Shown here piece by piece: positions 57,790-64,000 of a stretch of 64,000 nt of DNA. Both the position numbers and the translations under genes were made by a program. Position 1 is the stretch's first letter. The number at the start of each line of letters is the position of its first letter. Under the pieces are notes generated by a model that was not told where the DNA came from, searched no databases, and saw only the letters and a program-made list of their open reading frames with translations. The stretch is taken from assembly GCA_017512425.1 (NCBI GenBank), contig JAFWGI010000015.1:496001-560000 (forward strand). The letters run 5' to 3'. Source of the DNA: Hyphomicrobium sp. Its GTDB lineage: Bacteria; Pseudomonadota; Alphaproteobacteria; Rhizobiales; Hyphomicrobiaceae.

Positions 57790-59027
57790 TTGCAGCTACA
57801 AAAGGCCAGCGGACGAGTTTGGAAATGCGGGCCAACGATGACGCGCAGACGGCAAATCTTGCTGGCATCGTCATCATCGCGACCGTGCTCTTCAATGCCG
57901 TTCTAGCCATGATAAATGGTAACATCGTAGAGCTGAATTCCAACCACGTCATCGCGTCGGAGATGGTTCTGTTCGGCGCAGCGCTTATGCTTGCTTTGCG
58001 CCGCTATCGATCGGAAATGCTGCCGTGGTTCTTACTCATGTTTGTCGCTGGCCTTTTCGCCGTTCTCAGGTGGGCGGGGACCGGCGCGTTTGAGGCCAAG
58101 TATCTGCGCGACGTTTTGCTTATCCCGGCATTTGTCATCCTTGGAATGACGGTTCAGCCCGAGCGGCTTGCGCGACCGATCCTGATCGTCGCGTTGATTG
58201 CTGTCGCTGTGATGCTGCTCGAAGCTTTTTTCCTGCCGCAGTATCGTGACCTGTTTAAGGTACAAGAATATTATATATCGACGCGCGACGTCGATCCTGC
58301 ATCGTTCTGGGACACGGAAGTCGGCCTATATCCGAGTGCCGTCCGCGAGGACCGCATGCTTCCGTTCGTCGATTTGCACCGCTTGTCGTCAGTATTCCTT
58401 GAGCCAGTATCGCTTGGGAACTTTTGTGCGATTTTGTTCGCGTATCTGCTTGCCTTCGGTAAACGCATACCCGGGAGAACATATCTGGTGCTCGCGGCGT
58501 CTGTTTTTGCGCTCCTTGTCGGCTGCGATGGGCGGTTGGCGATCGTCGGCATGATATTGATATTCGCGATTTCCTTGATCGCGCCGTTTTTGCCGAAGTT
58601 CAGCGTATTTCTGTATTTGCCGTTCAGTATATTGGCGGTCTGTGTGTTGACTTGGACGGCCGGATTTTCGCCAGACGGCAACGAGTTTCCGAACCGGTTG
58701 GCGCACACCGTAGCGCTTCTCGAAGCCTACGGTCCGATGGAATATCTCGGCCTGTCGGAACGATTTGCGGATCGAGCCGTCGATAGCGGCATCGCGTATT
58801 GGATAGCGACGCAATCGGCTCTTGGCGTTGCGGTGACATGGATTTGGGTGATGTTCTCAGCACGCCAGAATACAGTTCCGCAGGTGCGCTACTTGCATGC
58901 AATTGCGCTCTATCTGTCGATCACGATGCTCGTCAGCGCGTCATTCGCGAGCATCAAGACGGCGGCATTGATGTGGTTCATTCTAGGGGCATTGCAGAAC
59001 GACGTGCCGAGTCGTCTGCAGAAATGA
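57786..59027 (+). CDS. Wzy-like polysaccharide polymerase / O-antigen-ligase-type membrane protein
   Basis: A 413-aa membrane protein with about eleven hydrophobic segments and a large periplasmic loop around residues 155-215, where AVREDRMLPFVDLHRLSSVF, LEPVSLGNFCAILFAYLLAF is found. The E-P-x-S-x-G-N/FC pattern and GRLAIVGMILIFAIS match EPS polymerases of the GumE/ExoQ kind. It would join repeat units at the periplasmic face. Translationally coupled to the preceding GT4 and convergent with the flippase, whose gene overlaps the last 50 bases of this one. Confidence 0.8.
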   Translation: MIAATKGQRTSLEMRANDDAQTANLAGIVIIATVLFNAVLAMINGNIVELNSNHVIASEMVLFGAALMLALRRYRSEMLPWFLLMFVAGLFAVLRWAGTGAFEAKYLRDVLLIPAFVILGMTVQPERLARPILIVALIAVAVMLLEAFFLPQYRDLFKVQEYYISTRDVDPASFWDTEVGLYPSAVREDRMLPFVDLHRLSSVFLEPVSLGNFCAILFAYLLAFGKRIPGRTYLVLAASVFALLVGCDGRLAIVGMILIFAISLIAPFLPKFSVFLYLPFSILAVCVLTWTAGFSPDGNEFPNRLAHTVALLEAYGPMEYLGLSERFADRAVDSGIAYWIATQSALGVAVTWIWVMFSARQNTVPQVRYLHAIALYLSITMLVSASFASIKTAALMWFILGALQNDVPSRLQK

Positions 59028-60543
59028 AGCGAATAAGCCGCGGTGCGAGACGATCGGCGGGGCTTGGCAGTAACGCGGTCGCCCGCATCAGTTCCGTCGC
59101 GTCATCTGCAGGCAGGCCGCCCAAGAGTTTCAGCATGAGGCCGTAGACGAGTGGTCCGCTGGCGATCGCGGCGAGAATGCCGGCCACGCCGCCGATGCCA
59201 TCAGCAATGCCGTAGGCCGCAAGGCCCATGATTGCAGCGGCGAGCAGAATGATCGCCAGTCCGCGCAGCGGCACGTATGCTCCCAGGTATTTCGCCGCGT
59301 ACCATGCGCCAGCGCTAACGACGAACAATTGTATCGCAGCACGCGACAGAGCGGCGCCCGTCGGGCCGAACAGTGGAATAATTGTCAATCCTGCAACAAT
59401 CATCATGACCGCGCCGATCGCAGCGAAGTTCAGGACCACCCTGGTTCTTTCGAGCGATAAGAGGTAGATCGTCGAAATCGAGAATGACAACATGACGGCC
59501 GACGCAACAAGCAGGATTACGGCCGCGGGTACTGACGGCGCAAAGCCAGTGCCGAAGAGCATTGGCAGCAGTTCACGCGAAATGGCGGCCAATCCAAAAC
59601 ACGCCGGTGCAACCGCAAGCGCGAAAAGCCGTAAAACCATCGCATACGACGTCGTCAACTTTCCGCTGTCGTTCAAAGCCGCCTGGCGCGCAAAGAAGGG
59701 CGTTAATGCGCCGGTCAACAACATCGGGCCTTGGATGGCCATGTTCGAAAACGTCAGTGCAGCGGTGAATAGTCCGACGGCCTCGCTTCCAAGGCTGCGC
59801 TCAAGAAAAAAGACCTCCATGCGCGACCACGCGAATGCGGTGACTATGAAGCCAAACCACGCCTCGATAGCATAGCGGCGGATGCGTTTTTCCAGTTCGG
59901 GATCAAGTTTGGCGCTGCTCGTGAGCATCGTGTGGGCCATCGCCGCCGGCACCACATATCCGAGGACGGCACCACAGAGTGCACCTGCGATGCCAAAGAA
60001 CCATGCGCCGATAAGCGTCGTCGCGACTTGCAGTCCAGCCGACAGAATCGCGATTAGCGACAGTTTCCGGAATTTGCCGAAGCCGCGCAGGCAGGCATTT
60101 GTAAAGTTGGCGAAGGATTGCGCGAGCACCGCAGCACCAATGATGCCCCAAAACAACGGCGCCGTCCGGTAGTTCACCGCATCGATATGCAGCACCGGTT
60201 GGTCGTGTGCCGCCGCCAGCCAGACCGCATAGCCAAAAAACGCGGCGGCGAGCGCAGAGTTAGCGATCGCGAAGGCACCGTAGAGGTTTGCGACGACGGC
60301 ATGCGGCGCCTGCTCATCACCATTGGCAGCGGAGGATGAAATGTAGCGCGTCAGCGTTCCTGGGACGCCTAAATCGCCGGCGAGCAATGCGAATGTGACG
60401 ACCCAAACGGCAAACGCAACGACGCCGGTTCCTTCGACGCCGAGAATGCGCGCAATGATGATCGTAGAGATCACGCCGCCCAATGTCGTCGCGAGGCCGG
60501 CGATGGCGTTGGCGACCGAATTGCGTGCGAGGCGAGACGCCAT
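58978..60543 (-). CDS. Wzx-like lipid-linked oligosaccharide flippase (MATE/MOP family)
   Basis: A 521-aa membrane protein with about 14 hydrophobic segments, typical of Wzx. Seen: N-terminal LARNSVANAIAGLATTLGGV, ISTIIIARILGVEGTGVVAF, AVWVVTFALLAGDLGVPGTL; central TSSAKLDPELEKRIRRYAIE loop; late FALAVAPACFGLAAISRELL. It carries the repeat unit across the inner membrane. The 3' end overlaps the polymerase-like gene by 50 bases, antisense. It is divergent from the next GT4 gene. Confidence 0.9.
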   Translation of the reverse strand: MASRLARNSVANAIAGLATTLGGVISTIIIARILGVEGTGVVAFAVWVVTFALLAGDLGVPGTLTRYISSSAANGDEQAPHAVVANLYGAFAIANSALAAAFFGYAVWLAAAHDQPVLHIDAVNYRTAPLFWGIIGAAVLAQSFANFTNACLRGFGKFRKLSLIAILSAGLQVATTLIGAWFFGIAGALCGAVLGYVVPAAMAHTMLTSSAKLDPELEKRIRRYAIEAWFGFIVTAFAWSRMEVFFLERSLGSEAVGLFTAALTFSNMAIQGPMLLTGALTPFFARQAALNDSGKLTTSYAMVLRLFALAVAPACFGLAAISRELLPMLFGTGFAPSVPAAVILLVASAVMLSFSISTIYLLSLERTRVVLNFAAIGAVMMIVAGLTIIPLFGPTGAALSRAAIQLFVVSAGAWYAAKYLGAYVPLRGLAIILLAAAIMGLAAYGIADGIGGVAGILAAIASGPLVYGLMLKLLGGLPADDATELMRATALLPSPADRLAPRLIRFISADDSARRSAMPLE

Positions 60544-60737
60544 TTCGTAATTCCGAAGCTTAATGCCACAGCAACCTTGCTGGCGGCTGCCACCCGACCA
60601 TACACAATGGCGGCGGCATGAAAACGTGTCATGACGGCATGCCTTTGAGACTAGCGTTAATTCCGCGGGGGTGTACGCGCACCTGTGATTCTGACATTAC
60701 TGGGCCATCGCTATCGATCCGTTTTGAAGGTCTTTGC

Positions 60738-61784
60738 ATGCTGCTCGTGGACTGGACGCATATGGCGCGGCGGGCGTCCGGCATCGAACGGATCACCAAA
60801 GAACTTTTTTCTGCTGACGCTCTGGCGCCGCTCGCCGTCACGGCGGTTTCCGGACACGGCTCGCGCGCGGTGATGCTGGCGCAGCAGCAGTTCGTCTTAC
60901 CCGCACGAGCGCTTGCCGACCGCCAGGCCGTGGCGCTCTTCCCCGGTTACCCGCCGTCGGTTCTGTTCTCGCGGATGAAGGACCGGACGGTGCTGTACGT
61001 CCATGATCTTTTCTTGATCACGCGGCCGCATGATCTGAACGGAGCTGGAAAGTATTATCTGGCCCCGCAGTTCAAGCAGGCAATACGCCGGCTCAAGTAT
61101 TTTCTGACCAACTCCGAGACGACCGCGAACGAGCTCGCAGCGTTTGTCGCGCCTGACGCGAATATACAGACGTATCGCCCGGCGGTGCGCAATGTCTTCG
61201 GGTTGACCGCAAACGCGGAGCCGCGCCGTTCAGACGCGCCGCTCGTCATTGGTACGGTCGCAACAATCGAGCCGCGCAAAAATCTGATTGCTGCGGCACG
61301 CATTTGTGAGGCTGCGTCGGCTGTCCTACAGCGCAATGTCGAGTTCCTCGTTATCGGCCGGCAGGGCTGGGGTAATGATGCCTCTGTGCTTGGCGGGATG
61401 CCGCATGTGCGCTTGCTCGGTTATCTCGACGACGACGCGGCGCGGCAGGCGATCGGCCGCTTCGATGTATTTTTGACGGCGTCGCACGATGAGGGACTTG
61501 GGCTGCCTTTGCTGGAAGCGCAGTATGCAGGGCTTGCCGTTGCGGCGCCCGATAAGCCGGTTTTCCGCGAGGTGCTCGGCGCGTCTGGAACGTATCTCGA
61601 TACGAGCGATGTTGCAGCGTCTGCCGGCGCGTTGGCAGCGCTTGTAGCGAATCCGGGATGGCAAGAGCAAGCGACGGCTGCTGCTGCAAGCAACATCGCG
61701 CGGTGGAACGCGTTGGCAGCGCGCGACAAGGACGCGGTGATCGGTTTTCTAAAGTCTAGGATTGAGGCCGTCGCACTGAGGTAA
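60738..61784 (+). CDS. Glycosyltransferase family 4
   Basis: A 348-aa GT-B transferase. ATG 60738 (MLLVDWTHMARRASGIERIT) follows GAAGG at 7 bases; the upstream frame to 60618 is not protein-like. Seen: YLAPQFKQAIRRLKYFLTNS (short first-domain motif), PLVIGTVATIEPRKNLIAAA, RLLGYLDDDAARQAIGRFDV, and the EX7E motif in DEGLGLPLLEAQYAGLAVAA. It is divergent from the flippase; the 194-base gap holds the promoters. Followed by the GH5 gene 35 bases away, with which it may be transcribed. Confidence 0.9.
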   Translation: MLLVDWTHMARRASGIERITKELFSADALAPLAVTAVSGHGSRAVMLAQQQFVLPARALADRQAVALFPGYPPSVLFSRMKDRTVLYVHDLFLITRPHDLNGAGKYYLAPQFKQAIRRLKYFLTNSETTANELAAFVAPDANIQTYRPAVRNVFGLTANAEPRRSDAPLVIGTVATIEPRKNLIAAARICEAASAVLQRNVEFLVIGRQGWGNDASVLGGMPHVRLLGYLDDDAARQAIGRFDVFLTASHDEGLGLPLLEAQYAGLAVAAPDKPVFREVLGASGTYLDTSDVAASAGALAALVANPGWQEQATAAAASNIARWNALAARDKDAVIGFLKSRIEAVALR

Positions 61785-61819
61785 AACAACGAGCATCACG
61801 GTTCAATGAGAGGAATGAC

Positions 61820-62857
61820 ATGCCTCGACTGATCACCCGCCGCTCTGCTCTGGCGGCCGTCGCCGTGCCAGCGATGTTGGCAACAAGCCGAGTTGCGAAA
61901 GCCGAAGTCGCCCGCCCTAAGGCCGGCGTCAATATTGCGGGCGCCGAATTCGGCCGCGTGCCGGGGCGGTACGGCACGGAATACACCTATCCCGGCACGC
62001 GCCATATCGACTATTTCGCGGGCCTCGGCATGACGCTGGTGCGGCTTCCATTTCGCTGGGAGCGGCTACAGCCGACGCTGTTTGGTCCTTTTGATGCGAC
62101 GGAGCTCAAGCGTCTCACAGCATTTATGACGGCAGCCCGCAGTAAGAATTTGATCGTTGTTCTCGATCCGCACAACTATGCAAAACGCTACATCGCCGAT
62201 GACAGGTGGCGTGTCGAGCATCTGATTGGCTCGACCCAAGTGCCCCAAGCAGCGTTCGCCGACTTCTGGTCGAAGCTCGCGTCGGCATTTCGCGCCGATG
62301 ACGGTGTGTGGTTCGGACTGATGAATGAGCCTAATGACATAACTGTCGATGATTGGCTTGAGGCCGTGAACGCTGCGGTCGCAGCGATCCGTGCAGAACA
62401 AGCGCAAAACCTGGTTCTCGTTCCGGGCACCAACTGGACCGGTGCGCACTCCTGGCAGTCGTCCGGCAACGAGGCTATGGCTGGCGTGCGTGACACGGCC
62501 AATAATTTTGCGTTCGAGGTCCACCAGTACTTCGACGCGAATTCGTCGGGCGGGTCGCCCGATGCGGTCTCGGCGACAATTGGGTCGGAACGGATTGCAG
62601 CATTTGAAGCTTGGGCGCGTCGACACGGATTCCGGGCGTTTCTCGGCGAATTCGGAATTGCCGATAATCCGACAAGCCTCGCTGCGGGCCGAGATTTATT
62701 GCAAACCCTCGATCGCGGCCGCGATGTCTGGATCGGATGGGCGGCCTGGGCCGCCGGTCCAGGCTGGCCCGATGACGACAACTTTCTTCTTGAGCCGCGG
62801 CGCGACGGATCAATACGGCCGCAGATGCGCGTTTTGATGGAAGCGGCGCAAAACTGA
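61820..62857 (+). CDS. Exported GH5-family glucanase (Tat signal)
   Basis: A 345-aa endoglucanase-like protein. The N-terminus MPRLITRRSALAAVAVPAML has a twin-arginine-like motif and an AEV-type cleavage site, so it is exported. GH5 features: YFAGLGMTLVRLPFRWERLQ, FGLMNEPND with the acid/base glutamate, VHQYFD, and HGFRAFLGEFGIADN with the nucleophile glutamate, WIGWAAWAAGPGWPDDDNFL. It may trim or release the polymer, as glycosidases often occur in EPS loci; the glucan bond cleaved is not known. Plus strand, after the GT4. Confidence 0.92.
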   Translation: MPRLITRRSALAAVAVPAMLATSRVAKAEVARPKAGVNIAGAEFGRVPGRYGTEYTYPGTRHIDYFAGLGMTLVRLPFRWERLQPTLFGPFDATELKRLTAFMTAARSKNLIVVLDPHNYAKRYIADDRWRVEHLIGSTQVPQAAFADFWSKLASAFRADDGVWFGLMNEPNDITVDDWLEAVNAAVAAIRAEQAQNLVLVPGTNWTGAHSWQSSGNEAMAGVRDTANNFAFEVHQYFDANSSGGSPDAVSATIGSERIAAFEAWARRHGFRAFLGEFGIADNPTSLAAGRDLLQTLDRGRDVWIGWAAWAAGPGWPDDDNFLLEPRRDGSIRPQMRVLMEAAQN

Positions 62858-62864
62858 CGACGCG

Positions 62865-64000
62865 TTATTGCGCGGATCGATCGCGGCGCGTCACGTATTC
62901 CAGCAGCTGACTCAAAACGCCTGAGGCGACGGCGTAAGCGGCAAAGATCGCAATGACGAATTCAACGCCGGAGCGATGGTCCCACCGCGTATAACCGGCG
63001 ACAACGCTATTGAATGCGATGACGTAGACGAACAATCCCATAAGCATCACGCATACCGGACGATCGACAATTGCCGGCGTTCGCCAGGCTTTGATTGCGC
63101 CAAGAAGCGCCAATCCGATCACGCTGATCCAGGCCACCATGCCGGCAGCATTTATGATCAGGGCAGACGCGCTGGTCTGCCAGAGTTCGTGCGCGACGGC
63201 GATCATGCCGTGCTCATCGCGAATTTTGCGCCAGCGCGATAGATCTTCTTCGGATTTCTCGTTGAGGTCGAAGAGACCAAGATAACGCCCGGCAACCATC
63301 GCCATGCCGGGATTGCCGAGAATATTGACGGCGTCGGAGACGATCGAGCGCGCGTAGGCGAGGGGATGCGCCGCGACGAACGCCGTGAACTGTTTCGGCG
63401 TGATCGTCATCGTCGCGCCTTCGAGGCCTTCGCGCTGCTGCTCAACGATCGCTTGAGGTGGCGGTACGCCGGCGATCAGTGCCACGCGTTCTGCGCGTGC
63501 CTGTAGGTTGGCGCCAAGCCCGCCGGCGCTCGCAGGCGATTGACTCGCGGTTGGCGCCATGAGTGCGATCGCGGTCCACAAGATCGCGGGCAGATATCCG
63601 AGGCCGATCAGGCTCGCCGCGACCGCACGGCCACGCGACACCGGCGAGACGTAATACCAAGCGAGCGCCGCCGCGATCAGCGGCAATAGAATGTAGACGT
63701 GCCTGCTGAATGTCACGATGCCGATCAGAAGCCCGGCAACCGCTGTCCACGTCCAAATATTGCCATCGCGGCGCAGGATTTGGGCGAGCGCGTAGCTACC
63801 GATGATCAGCAGCGGATTGGATATCGTTTCCGAGACGAATGCGTGGGGATGAAAGATCGTTGCGGGCAGCAGCGCATACAGGATTGTCGCGGCCTTTGCT
63901 GATGCCGGTCCGAACGTGTCGCGCGTCAGCCAATAGAGACATGCGAGCGCTGCGAGATACAACACAATGGATTGTAAAATAACGCCGTCAGGACCGGCGG
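62865..64000 (-). CDS. GT-C-like membrane glycosyltransferase, N-terminus beyond window edge
   Basis: A membrane protein of at least 378 aa; the frame stays open past the GTG at 63965 to the window edge, where it reads AGPDGVILQSIVLYLAALAC. About nine membrane segments. A PDG or YL pattern, the segment LYWLTRDTFGPASAKAATIL and PATIFHPHAFVSETISNPLL, and a cytoplasmic-to-periplasmic layout resemble the ArnT/PMT-like superfamily, which transfers lipid-linked sugars. The C-terminus has WDHRSGVEFVIAIFAAYAVA. It is convergent with the GH5 gene and would be read away from it. Family assignment is tentative. Confidence 0.65.
   Translation of the reverse strand, partial: AGPDGVILQSIVLYLAALACLYWLTRDTFGPASAKAATILYALLPATIFHPHAFVSETISNPLLIIGSYALAQILRRDGNIWTWTAVAGLLIGIVTFSRHVYILLPLIAAALAWYYVSPVSRGRAVAASLIGLGYLPAILWTAIALMAPTASQSPASAGGLGANLQARAERVALIAGVPPPQAIVEQQREGLEGATMTITPKQFTAFVAAHPLAYARSIVSDAVNILGNPGMAMVAGRYLGLFDLNEKSEEDLSRWRKIRDEHGMIAVAHELWQTSASALIINAAGMVAWISVIGLALLGAIKAWRTPAIVDRPVCVMLMGLFVYVIAFNSVVAGYTRWDHRSGVEFVIAIFAAYAVASGVLSQLLEYVTRRDRSAQ

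Overview
The window is chromosomal DNA of moderately high G+C from an alphaproteobacterium. It most resembles Hyphomicrobiales, and a Hyphomicrobium-like methylotroph would fit. The reasons are the order rplM-rpsI near argC and an enoyl-CoA hydratase/CoA-binding operon, the heme A synthase and DUF2842 pair, the ndvA-type glucan exporter, the rhizobial-style hmu heme locus, and a stand-alone NAD-dependent formate dehydrogenase of the methylotroph type. I see no rRNA, IS element, integrase, phage gene or CRISPR array. One tRNA (Thr, anticodon TGT) is present. Taxonomy is an inference from gene content only.

Layout. 1-7.5 kb: first half of an exopolysaccharide (EPS) system (priming sugar transferase, GT4 transferase, Wza-type exporter, Wzc/ExoP-like protein with a decayed kinase domain, polysaccharide deacetylase). 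7.5-14.5 kb: housekeeping (DUF2842, ctaA, argC, TerC, rpsI, rplM, a secreted protein, enoyl-CoA hydratase, VOC protein, CoA-binding protein). 14.6-24.4 kb: scattered genes resembling pteridine/flavin enzymes (GTP cyclohydrolase II-like, RibD reductase-like, a PTPS/QueD-like protein without its usual catalytic residues, a BchC-like dehydrogenase) together with a GT4 transferase and a methyltransferase, interleaved with ndvA, a YfhO-like membrane protein and a cytochrome b561. 24.4-28 kb: opgH, an FkbM methyltransferase and a secreted protein. 28-34 kb: HAD phosphatase, a two-component system with three small exported PepSY-like proteins, and small exported proteins. 34-44.4 kb: iron/heme acquisition (TonB-ExbD-ExbB, HugZ-like, ABM monooxygenase, SelW-like, VOC proteins, HmuV-U-T and receptor HmuR). 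44.7-55 kb: a regulated metabolic island (unknown 129-aa protein, HPP protein, formate dehydrogenase and LysR regulator, alcohol dehydrogenase, SMP-30-like protein and AraC regulator, NarL-type two-component system, aldoxime dehydratase). 55-64 kb: tRNA-Thr and the second half of an EPS locus (WecG-type transferase, GT4 transferases, polymerase-like protein, flippase, GH5 glucanase, GT-C-like membrane protein cut by the window edge).

How it fits together. The left EPS block supplies priming and export and the right block supplies glycosyl transfer, flipping and polymerisation, so both could serve one Wzx/Wzy-type polymer. The heme block contains uptake, energisation and probable degradation functions. 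The 45-54 kb island appears to be tied together by shared DNA motifs not explained by any gene: a roughly 24-bp inverted repeat with CGATATAG/CTATATCG arms recurs, with variations, upstream of four genes, and a second palindrome (GGCAATTTGCC core) occurs both before the NarL-type system and before the aldoxime dehydratase. The two most promising leads are this putative regulon and the non-canonical pteridine-like gene set at 14.6-24.4 kb.
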